From positions 124,001-188,000 of the forward strand of contig JAWKIO010000005.1 in NCBI GenBank assembly GCA_041394265.1: a DNA stretch of 64,000 nucleotides, given 5' to 3'. The notes under the pieces are model-generated. The model was not told where the DNA came from. It made no database searches and saw only the letters and a program-made list of their open reading frames with translations. This DNA is from Acidimicrobiales bacterium (GTDB lineage: Bacteria; Actinomycetota; Acidimicrobiia; Acidimicrobiales; SZUA-35). Positions 42,719 to 49,811 of this stretch are shown here, piece after piece; within the stretch, counting starts at the first letter, position 1, and each line of letters opens with the position of its first letter. The position numbers and the translations under genes were made by a program.

Positions 42719-44083
42719 TCAGATGCGCTCGAAGTAGCGGCGCATCTCCCAGTCGGTGACGCTGCGGTCGAAGGCGGCGATCTCGGAGCGGGCGAAGTGG
42801 TGATAGTGGTCGACCACATCGTCGCCGAGCAGCCGACGGGCGTCGTCGCTCGACCCGAAGCGCTCGGCAGCCTCGTGCAGCGTGGCCGGGAGCGAGGGAA
42901 GGCCGTCGTCGACGTAGGCGTCGCCGCTGAACTCCGGCGGCGGTTCGATCTGCTGCTCGATGCCGTCGAGTCCGCTGGCGAGTGCAGCGGCGAACGCCAG
43001 ATACGGATTCACGTCGGCGCCCGGAATCCGACATTCGATACGAAGCGACGAACCGTCACCGGCCCGGCCGTCACCGACGACCCGGAACCCGACCGTGCGA
43101 TTGTCGGTCGACCAGGCGACGCGCGTCGGCGCCCACGACGCCGACTGGAATCGCTTGTAGGAGTTGATCGTCGGGGCGTAACAGACCATCAACGCCGGCG
43201 TGTGCTGCATCCAGCCACCCAGGAACCAGCGGAACGCATCACCGCGGCCATCCGGCCGGGAAGGATCCGCGAACGCGTTGCGACCGTCGGCCCAGAGGCT
43301 GAGGTGGAGATGGCAGCTGCTCCCCGGCTGGGAGGCGTCGGGCTTGGCCATGAACGAGACGCTCACGCCGAGGGAATCGGCCAGCACCTTGAGCCCGTGC
43401 TTCATCACACTGTGGTGGTCGGCCATCGTCAGCGCGTCGCCGTAGCGAACGTTCAGTTCGTGCTGACCGACGGCTGCCTCGCCTTTGGTGCTCTCGATCG
43501 GAATGCCCGAGGCCGACAGCACTCGCCGCGCCGGGCCCATCACGTCTTCCACCCGAGCGCTTTGCAGGAGGTGGTAATCTTCGACGTACCAACCGGCTGC
43601 TTCGAGCTCGCGATACCCACGCATCTGCGCCTCGCGATAGCTCGAGCGAAACAGGAAGAACTCGAGCTCCGACGCGCAGGCCGTTTCGAAGCCGGCCCTC
43701 GCCGCTCGCTCGACTTGCGCCCGCAAGATCGACCGGGGCGCCACGGACACGTGGTGATGAGCCACGTCGTCGTGCACATCGCACAGCACCATTGCCGTGC
43801 GATCAGCCCAAGCGGCGAGGCGAAGCGTGGTGAGGTCGGGCACGAGGTGGAAGTCGCCGTAGCCCTTCTCCCACGTCGCCGATGCGTAGCCCGGCACCGG
43901 CTCCATCTCCATGTCGACGGTGAGCAGATAGTCGCACGCGTGTGCGCCCTCGGCGATGTGCTCGGCGAAGAAGCGAGCATCGAGCCGCTTGCCCAGCAGC
44001 CGGCCGTAGTGATCGGTGAACGCCACCACGACGGTGTCGATCGTCCCGTCGTCGATGTGCCTGGCGAGATCGTCGAGTTGCAT
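42719..44083 (-). CDS. Glutamine-synthetase-like ligase, probably gamma-glutamylamine synthetase (PuuA/GlnA3-like)
   Basis: The 454-residue protein belongs to the glutamine-synthetase superfamily's PuuA-like branch, ligating glutamate's gamma-carboxyl to an amine with ATP. Motifs include SELEFFLF, GQHELN, KPDASQPGSSCHLHLSLW and INSYKRF, and a C-terminal RVVG/RIECRIPGADVNPYL region with metal and nucleotide residues. The start is ATG 44083, 6 nt after CATGAT; ATG 44101 is possible. Its partner could be the PLP decarboxylase gene downstream on the same strand (decarboxylation to amine, then glutamylation), as in amine detoxification. It is divergent from a TauD gene. Confidence 0.85.
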   Translation of the reverse strand: MQLDDLARHIDDGTIDTVVVAFTDHYGRLLGKRLDARFFAEHIAEGAHACDYLLTVDMEMEPVPGYASATWEKGYGDFHLVPDLTTLRLAAWADRTAMVLCDVHDDVAHHHVSVAPRSILRAQVERAARAGFETACASELEFFLFRSSYREAQMRGYRELEAAGWYVEDYHLLQSARVEDVMGPARRVLSASGIPIESTKGEAAVGQHELNVRYGDALTMADHHSVMKHGLKVLADSLGVSVSFMAKPDASQPGSSCHLHLSLWADGRNAFADPSRPDGRGDAFRWFLGGWMQHTPALMVCYAPTINSYKRFQSASWAPTRVAWSTDNRTVGFRVVGDGRAGDGSSLRIECRIPGADVNPYLAFAAALASGLDGIEQQIEPPPEFSGDAYVDDGLPSLPATLHEAAERFGSSDDARRLLGDDVVDHYHHFARSEIAAFDRSVTDWEMRRYFERI

Positions 44084-44163
44084 CGACCCATCATGACGCA
44101 TGGCCCCGACCCGGGCCCGACCTGCCTTCGTCGGCCGGCAGCCGCTCCACTAGTGTCCGGACC

Positions 44164-45057
44164 ATGGGGGAAACGACATTGCACATCGAGCCGATCGACG
44201 CGTCGTTCGGCGCCTACATCCACGACATCCAACTGGCGCACGTCACCGACGCCATCTGGCCTGCGCTGCGTGAAGCGTGGGTCGAGTACGGCCTGCTCGT
44301 CTTCCACGATCAGACCCTGAGCAAAGCCGAGCAGGACGACTTCGCCCGTCGCTTCGGTCCGCTCGAGTTCGGCGCCGCCGCCATCTCGAACCTCGACAAG
44401 GACGACAGAATCCACGCCGATCCGGCCGACGATCTGGTCAAGTCGCTGCGAGGCAACGAGGGCTGGCACCACGACAGCACCTACATGCCGGTGCAGGCGA
44501 TGGGCGCGGTGTTCAGTGCCGAGATCGTCCCGCCGTCGGGCTCCTCCACCGGATTCGCCGACATGCGCGCCGCCTACGACGCGCTCGACGAGGCGACCAA
44601 GGGCCAACTCGTCGACCTCCAGGCGCATCACTCGCTCGAGTACAGCCAGGGCCGCGCCGGCTACCTGCCATCGCCGAACAACGAGGGCGGCTACTCGTTC
44701 TACGGCTACCACGGTGGGACGGTCCCGCTCCGCCCGATGGTGAAGATCCATCCCGACACCGGCCTGCCGAATCTCTGCGTCGGCCGCCATGCCCACAACG
44801 TGGTGGGAATGGACCCGGCCGAGTCCGAGCAGTTCGTCGACTCGATCAACGAGCGTGCGGTGCAGCCGCAGTGGATGCACTACCACCACTGGTCACCGGG
44901 CGATGTCGTCGTGTGGGACAACCGTCGCCTCATGCACTGCGCGGTGCCCTTCGACCTGACCGAACCCCGACGCATGTGGCACACCCGCATCGCCGGCAAC
45001 CCGGTCACCGAGCTCGCCCTCAACTACGACTCGCCCGAGATCACCACCGCCTCTTGA
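44164..45057 (+). CDS. TauD/TfdA-family 2-oxoglutarate dioxygenase
   Basis: The 297-residue enzyme has the H-x-D facial pair in EGWHHDSTYM, the distal His in RRLMHCAVPFD and the 2-oxoglutarate-binding Arg near RRMWHTRIAG. FADMRAAYDAL and PLVKIHP-type segments (here RPMVKIHPDTGLPNL) are typical. ATG 44164 is 7 nt after TAGTGT (44151-44156), indicating a leaderless message. It is divergent from the glutamine-synthetase-like gene, with 80 bp between starts. A strong hairpin with a T-run ends its transcript. The substrate is unknown. Confidence 0.88.
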   Translation: MGETTLHIEPIDASFGAYIHDIQLAHVTDAIWPALREAWVEYGLLVFHDQTLSKAEQDDFARRFGPLEFGAAAISNLDKDDRIHADPADDLVKSLRGNEGWHHDSTYMPVQAMGAVFSAEIVPPSGSSTGFADMRAAYDALDEATKGQLVDLQAHHSLEYSQGRAGYLPSPNNEGGYSFYGYHGGTVPLRPMVKIHPDTGLPNLCVGRHAHNVVGMDPAESEQFVDSINERAVQPQWMHYHHWSPGDVVVWDNRRLMHCAVPFDLTEPRRMWHTRIAGNPVTELALNYDSPEITTAS

Positions 45058-45130
45058 CCGCCTCCCGGTCCACCTGCCGGTCGATGGGCTGACCACCGCG
45101 CCCGTCGCACCGTCATCGACCTCGGTCCAA

Positions 45131-45232
45131 AGCGAAGGGGCTACCGCCAGTTCCGGAATAGCTCAGGGGTTCCCAGCAGCTGCTTGCTGGGAGCCCCTGA
45201 GCTTTTCTGGGTTTGCTGGGTGGCCCTGAGCT
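45131..45232. repeat. Four-unit element containing a terminator hairpin
   Basis: Units of 19 bp are at 45131-45149 (forward, weak, 12 of 19), 45160-45178 (forward), 45185-45203 (reverse) and 45214-45232 (reverse, degenerate). Start spacings are 29, 25 and 29. The inner pair forms a 19-bp stem with one G-T pair. The layout matches the elements at 13574, 30505, 31265 and 42594. Confidence 0.65.
45160..45206 (+). terminator. Intrinsic terminator after TauD
   Basis: A 19-bp stem (45160-45178 with 45185-45203), a 6-nt loop and a TTTT run (45203-45206) follow the TauD stop by 100 bp. This is the most classical rho-independent terminator in the window. Confidence 0.8.
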
Positions 45233-45254
45233 TTGTCGCGTGGCCGGATCAAGC

Positions 45255-45301
45255 TTGACTTGAATATCGGCAGACAGCAATATTGGCGAATGCAGATATT
45301 C
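45255..45301 (+). promoter_or_regulatory. Promoter and candidate operators of the ArsR gene
   Basis: A -35 TTGACT (45255-45260), 17-bp spacer and CAATAT -10 (45278-45283) sit 6 nt before the ATG. GAATATC (45262-45268), the palindrome CAATATTG (45278-45285) and GATATTC (45295-45301, inside codons 2-4) form three A/T-rich half-sites about 16-17 bp apart, which suggests autoregulation. Confidence 0.6.
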
Positions 45302-45670
45302 GCCGCGGTGGCCGAGCCCAATCGACGGGAGATCCTCGACCTCCTGCGAGACGGCGAACAACCGGCCGGAGCGATCGTCGACACGATCGGGTTGTCCCAG
45401 CCCACGGTGTCGCAGCACCTCAAGGTCTTGCGCGAAGCGGGGCTCGTCACCGTGCGGGCCGATGCCAATCGACGGCTCTACCGACTCCAGCCTGCGGCCT
45501 TGCTGGAGATCGACGCCTGGCTCGAACCGTTCCGCCAGCTCTGGTCGAACCGACTGGACGCCCTCGAGCGCCACCTCGATTCCCAGGCTGACGACCGCGG
45601 CGCACACAACCTCGACCAACACAACCTCGACCCAACCGACACGACACGACACACGAAGGATCAACCATGA
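45290..45670 (+). CDS. ArsR-family winged-helix repressor
   Basis: The 126-residue protein has the ArsR winged helix: MQIFAAVAEPNRREILDLL start, QPTVSQHLKVLREAGLVTV recognition helix (about 36-54) and RRLYRLQP wing. No metal-binding cysteines are present, so it is a metal-independent ArsR/YceB-like regulator as often paired with SRPBCC proteins. Its stop overlaps the next gene's ATG by 4 bp (ATGA), so regulator and SRPBCC partner are coupled. ATG 45290 follows the -10 box by 6 nt. The last 30 residues are Asp/His-rich and probably disordered. Confidence 0.85.
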   Translation: MQIFAAVAEPNRREILDLLRDGEQPAGAIVDTIGLSQPTVSQHLKVLREAGLVTVRADANRRLYRLQPAALLEIDAWLEPFRQLWSNRLDALERHLDSQADDRGAHNLDQHNLDPTDTTRHTKDQP

Positions 45671-46188
45671 CCGACCCACGACACCCGCTCGGCACCGTCC
45701 GCCGAGACGAGTCCGGCACCTACCTCCAGTTCGAACGACACCTGTCGCACGGACCAGAACGGGTGTGGCGAGCATTGACCGAGAGCGACCAGCTCCGGCA
45801 CTGGATGCCGTGCGACATCATCGGCGACCGAGCACCGGGCGCCGAGCTCGTCGTGCCGTTCTGGGACGATGTCGCCCAGAAGTACCAGATCGACGAGCCA
45901 ACCCTCACCGGCCGCATCATCACCTGGGAACCGTTCACCCGCTTCGCCTGGGAGTGGGACGACGAGCTGATCTCCTACGACCTCGCGCCGAACGACGGCG
46001 GCACCATCCTGACCCTCGTTGTCCGGCTCGGCAGCAAGAGCCCGGGCGCCGAACTCGTGCTCGCTGGCTACCACGTGTGCCTCGACCAGCTCTGCGAACT
46101 GGTCGAGACCGACGCACCGCCACCGTTCATCGACGCCGATCCCTCCGGCTACGAGCAGCTCTACACCGCCCAGCTCAGCGGGAGCTGA
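45667..46188 (+). CDS. SRPBCC/AHSA1-domain protein
   Basis: The 173-residue protein has the START/Bet v1-like fold of the AHSA1 group: FERHLSHGPERVWRALTESD near residue 20 (core HGPERVWRALTESD), RHWMPCDIIGD, PFTRFAWEWDD and a C-terminal LDQLCELVE helix. Such proteins bind hydrophobic ligands, and with ArsR partners they often form a two-gene switch of unknown purpose. It is coupled to the ArsR gene by a 4-bp overlap. It overlaps the convergent rhodanese gene by 14 bp at the 3' end. Confidence 0.82.
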   Translation: MTDPRHPLGTVRRDESGTYLQFERHLSHGPERVWRALTESDQLRHWMPCDIIGDRAPGAELVVPFWDDVAQKYQIDEPTLTGRIITWEPFTRFAWEWDDELISYDLAPNDGGTILTLVVRLGSKSPGAELVLAGYHVCLDQLCELVETDAPPPFIDADPSGYEQLYTAQLSGS

Positions 46189-46588
46189 CGAGTTCGAAGC
46201 CTTCGTCGAGCCAGCCGACCTTACCCCCGATCATCTTCTTGACCGGACGATCGAAACGGGCGAGCCGGGCGGCGGCACGGTCGGCGGCATTGCAGTGCGG
46301 GCCGGCGCAATAGACCACGAAGATCGTGTCGGCGGGATACGGCGCCAAGGTGTCCTCGTTGATCGTGGCGTGCGGGAAGTACGTGGCGCCCGGGATGTGG
46401 GCGTCGTCGAACCCGGCCTGCGTGCCGTTCACGTGGAGCAGGACGAAATCCGGTGCCCCGCCCTGCATCGACTCGTGCACGTCCCAGCAGTCGGTCTCGA
46501 GCGAGAGCAGCAACTCGAAGTGCCGGGCGGCGTCCGCTCTACTCGCAGCGGGAATGGCGGTCACGTGGCTCGGGGTGGAGGTGGTCAT
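46175..46588 (-). CDS. Rhodanese-domain protein
   Basis: The 137-residue single-domain protein carries the active-site loop VVYCAGPHCNAADRAA (Cys-A-G-P-H-C), so sulfurtransferase activity is likely, with the first Cys forming a persulfide. A second Cys in the loop could act in a redox step. The N-terminal TSTPSHVTAIPA is variable. The start is put at ATG 46588, with AAGGA about 10 nt upstream. It is divergent from a GlxA-type regulator that may control it. The sulfur acceptor is unknown. Confidence 0.85.
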   Translation of the reverse strand: MTTSTPSHVTAIPAASRADAARHFELLLSLETDCWDVHESMQGGAPDFVLLHVNGTQAGFDDAHIPGATYFPHATINEDTLAPYPADTIFVVYCAGPHCNAADRAAARLARFDRPVKKMIGGKVGWLDEGFELVSSR

Positions 46589-46700
46589 CGGGGGCGTGTC
46601 CTTCTGTTCGGGGTTGTCGCTCGTTGCGACGCCTCCACGATCCTCGAAACCGACCACCCGATCGAGTGGCAGATATGACGTTGTTCGTTACGATCCTGCC

Positions 46701-47654
46701 ATGGTGACGAATCGGTCAGTGGTCGCAGTCGCGTACGACGGGTTGTGTGCGTTCGAGTTCGGCGTCGCCACCGAGCTGTTCGGCCTCGCCCGACCCGAGC
46801 TCGACGTCGACTGGTACGACTTCGAGGTGGTGTCGGTCGACCCCGGTCCGCTCCGCACCCTGGGCGGCGTCACGATCTCCGCTCCCACCGATCTCCGACG
46901 GATCGAGACCGCAGGCACCGTCGTGCTCCCGGGCTGGCGCAACCCCGCCGAGCGGCCGCCCGAGCCGTTGCTCGATGCGCTGCGAGTCGCCCACGACCGT
47001 GGCGCCCGACTCATGTCGATCTGCTCGGGCGTCTTCGTGCTGGCCGCCACCGGACTGCTCGATGGACGATCAGCCACCACCCATTGGCGCTACACCGAGC
47101 GACTGCAGCAGGACTACCCGGCCATCGACGTGCAGCCCGACGTCCTCTACATCGACAACGGTCAGCTCCTCACCTCGGCCGGGAGCGCAGCAGGACTCGA
47201 CCTCGGACTCCATCTCATCCGACGAGACCACGGTCCGACCGCCGCCAACCAGGTGGCGCGCCGCCTCGTCGTCCCACCCCACCGTGACGGCGGCCAGGCC
47301 CAGTACATCTCGGCACCGGTGGCACCCGAGAGCGCCACCTCACTCGCCGCCACCATCGACTGGGCGGTCGAGCGACTCCACCAGCCGCTCGCCGTGGCCG
47401 ACCTCGCTGCTCACGCCTGCATGAACGAACGCACCTTCGCCCGCCGGTTCACCAACGACACCGGACTGTCGCCGCATCGGTGGCTCACACGGCAACGGGT
47501 ACTGCGGGCCCAGGAGTTGCTCGAGACCACAGACCTCGGCGTCGACGCCGTGGCGATCAGTGCCGGCTTCGGGAGTGCGGCCAACCTGCGCAAACACTTC
47601 GAGCGGGAGACCCACACCACACCAACTCGCTATCGAGCCACGTTCGCCCGCTGA
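46701..47654 (+). CDS. GlxA-family AraC-type regulator with DJ-1/PfpI domain (FtrA-like)
   Basis: The 317-residue protein has an N-terminal DJ-1/PfpI-like domain (about 8-165; ICSGVFVLAATGLLDG nucleophile-elbow region) and a C-terminal AraC DNA-binding domain (about 215-312; MNERTFARRFTNDTGLSP and AISAGFGSAANLRKHF). This layout is that of GlxA/FtrA regulators. The frame is open far upstream, but ATG 46701 is chosen, as it is 6 nt after TACGAT (46689-46694) and gives the family-typical start. It is divergent from the rhodanese gene, a plausible target. Confidence 0.88.
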   Translation: MVTNRSVVAVAYDGLCAFEFGVATELFGLARPELDVDWYDFEVVSVDPGPLRTLGGVTISAPTDLRRIETAGTVVLPGWRNPAERPPEPLLDALRVAHDRGARLMSICSGVFVLAATGLLDGRSATTHWRYTERLQQDYPAIDVQPDVLYIDNGQLLTSAGSAAGLDLGLHLIRRDHGPTAANQVARRLVVPPHRDGGQAQYISAPVAPESATSLAATIDWAVERLHQPLAVADLAAHACMNERTFARRFTNDTGLSPHRWLTRQRVLRAQELLETTDLGVDAVAISAGFGSAANLRKHFERETHTTPTRYRATFAR

Positions 47655-47681
47655 GGCGAGCGGCCGGGCGCCGCACCCAGA

Positions 47682-49679
47682 TCAGGCGGAGTCGGTGGAG
47701 TTCGGGCTGGCGGGACGAAGGTGCTCGGCGAAGAAGTCGAGAATGATCTCGGCACGCATCTGACGATGCACCGGCGACCCGCTGCGCGACAGCTCGTGGT
47801 CCTCGCCGGGGAAACGATAGAAGGTGACGTCACGCCCGAGCAGGCGGAGGGTGACCCACAGCTCCTCGGCCTGGTTGATCGGGCACCGCAGGTCGTTCTC
47901 GGAGTGAATCAGCAGCATCGGCACGTGGATGTCGCGTGCCATGGTGCTGGGCGACATCCGCAGATACTCCTCGGGGTCCTCGACCGGATCCACACCGTGT
48001 TCGGTGCGAAACGCCGTGGCGATGTCGCTCGCCCACTCCTCGCTGAGCAAGTTGTTGACCGCTCGTTCGGAGCAGATCGCTGAGAACCGGTCGCCGTGGC
48101 GAGCGGCGAGCATGGTGGCCATGTAGCCGCCGTAGCTTCCGCCGAGCATGCCGACCCGTTCGCCGTCGCAGAACGAGTACCGGTCGAGCGCCGCGTCGAG
48201 CACCGACAACACGTCGTCGACATCGACCGAGCCCCACCCGCTCCCGGGTGCGGCCTTCTGCTTGCGACCGTTGATGGCCTGCCCCCAGGCCGTGTCACGA
48301 CCGCTGCCGCCCCGGGGATTCGACATGATCACGACGAAGCCGGCCGACGCCTGCATCTGGGCCTCGTCGAAGAACAGCTCCCCGTACTGGGTGAACGGGC
48401 CGCCGTGCACGTTGAGCAGTACCGGATAGGAACCGGACTCCTCGAAGCCCTCGGGACGCATGATCCACGCGTCGATCTCGCCACTTCCGTCGGCACACGG
48501 GGCCGTGAACTTCTCCCACTGCCGCCACGACCGGCTGAACGACGTCACCCGCTTCAGCTCGGCGTCGCCCTCGGCGAGCCAGAGCTCGGGGGTCTGGTCG
48601 ACACGACTGATCGCCGCTGCCAACGCGCCCCCCTGAGCGGAGAACGCGCCCACCGTGATCGGACCGGAGGTGATCGGCTCGGGCGTGGCACCATCGACGG
48701 TCAGTCGGTAGAGGTGGGTCTCCCCGCGGTCCTCGGCCGTCGCCAGCAGCGTGGCGTCGTCGAGCCAGACCGGGGCGACCGCGCCTGCCGTGCAGACGAA
48801 GGTCCGATCGAGCCCTTCGCTGATCCAGCGACGATCCGAGCCGTCGGTCTGCACCACACCGATGCGGAAGTTCTGTGGGAACAGAAGTGAGTCGTCGACT
48901 CCGTAGAAGGCGACCAGCGAACCGTCGGGCGAGACCGACGGGCCGCCGTACAACCCGGTCTGCTGCGTGAGCGCCACCACCTCTCCGTCGAGCGGAACGA
49001 GATAGAGGTCCTCGGCCAGATCACGATCCCAGGTGTCGTGGCGCTGCGCGCTGGTGACGACACCGGACGAATCGGCCAACCAAGAGATCCCCGTGTGCTG
49101 GAACGGTCCAGGTGTGAGGTTCCGAGGCGAGCCGGTGCCGTCGGCGCGAACGACGTACAGGTGCTGGGGCCGGTCGAAAACCCAATCCTCGCCGTTCAAC
49201 CGCGAGAAGAACCGCTCGACCTTGCGGGGCGACTGCCACGACTCGTCCTTCGCCTCGTAGCGCGAGTCGCGAGTGCGACTGGTGAACGCGAGCCATTGAC
49301 CATCGGGTGACCACGCGACGTCCCCGAGCCCGTCGGGCATCGCACAGAGCTGGCGGACCTCGCCCGGCCCGTCGACCGGCAGCACGTGGAGCGTCGCCTC
49401 CCCTTTCGTCTCGCTCCGCTGGCTCGTGAAGGCCAACCAGCGCCCGTCGGGCGACCACACCGGGCCGGCATCTTTCGGTCCCGCCGTGAGCGGCGCACCG
49501 TCGAGCCACACCCGGGACGAGGACTGGTTGGCGTCGAGATCGACCGTTCGCACCACCGACGCGAGGCGGCCGCCGTCGGGCGACAGCGCCGGCGCTCCCA
49601 CCGTGGTCAATCCGTGCAGGTGATCTCGGGCAACCGCAGCGTGCGGGGACCGATCTGTTGCGTCGCTGTTCCCAGTCAT
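47682..49679 (-). CDS. S9-family prolyl oligopeptidase-like serine peptidase
   Basis: The 665-residue protein has an N-terminal seven-bladed propeller (about 1-400, with WSPDGRWLAFTS-type repeats) and a C-terminal alpha/beta hydrolase peptidase domain. The catalytic Ser is in GGSYGGYMATM, and GEDHELSRSG carries the His; HSENDLRCP holds the Asp. It resembles acylaminoacyl or dipeptidyl peptidases. The start is ATG 49679, 6 nt after TACCGT (minus strand). No signal peptide is seen, so it is probably cytoplasmic, acting on short peptides. It converges with the GlxA-type gene. Confidence 0.9.
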   Translation of the reverse strand: MTGNSDATDRSPHAAVARDHLHGLTTVGAPALSPDGGRLASVVRTVDLDANQSSSRVWLDGAPLTAGPKDAGPVWSPDGRWLAFTSQRSETKGEATLHVLPVDGPGEVRQLCAMPDGLGDVAWSPDGQWLAFTSRTRDSRYEAKDESWQSPRKVERFFSRLNGEDWVFDRPQHLYVVRADGTGSPRNLTPGPFQHTGISWLADSSGVVTSAQRHDTWDRDLAEDLYLVPLDGEVVALTQQTGLYGGPSVSPDGSLVAFYGVDDSLLFPQNFRIGVVQTDGSDRRWISEGLDRTFVCTAGAVAPVWLDDATLLATAEDRGETHLYRLTVDGATPEPITSGPITVGAFSAQGGALAAAISRVDQTPELWLAEGDAELKRVTSFSRSWRQWEKFTAPCADGSGEIDAWIMRPEGFEESGSYPVLLNVHGGPFTQYGELFFDEAQMQASAGFVVIMSNPRGGSGRDTAWGQAINGRKQKAAPGSGWGSVDVDDVLSVLDAALDRYSFCDGERVGMLGGSYGGYMATMLAARHGDRFSAICSERAVNNLLSEEWASDIATAFRTEHGVDPVEDPEEYLRMSPSTMARDIHVPMLLIHSENDLRCPINQAEELWVTLRLLGRDVTFYRFPGEDHELSRSGSPVHRQMRAEIILDFFAEHLRPASPNSTDSA

Positions 49680-49811
49680 CCCGAGACGGTAGCGCCACGG
49701 CTGGGCTACGGCCGGAGCTTTCTGCGCCACCCATTCGCCCACGATCCAGCCGGACGCTCACGACGGCGCAGCGCGGGTGAGATCGGCAGTCGTCCGCAGT
49801 AGGTTCGTTCC

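Noticed and set aside
46326..46700. A long N-terminal extension of the GlxA regulator
   Set aside because: It overlaps the rhodanese gene in antisense; the leaderless-type box before ATG 46701 and the family start settle it.
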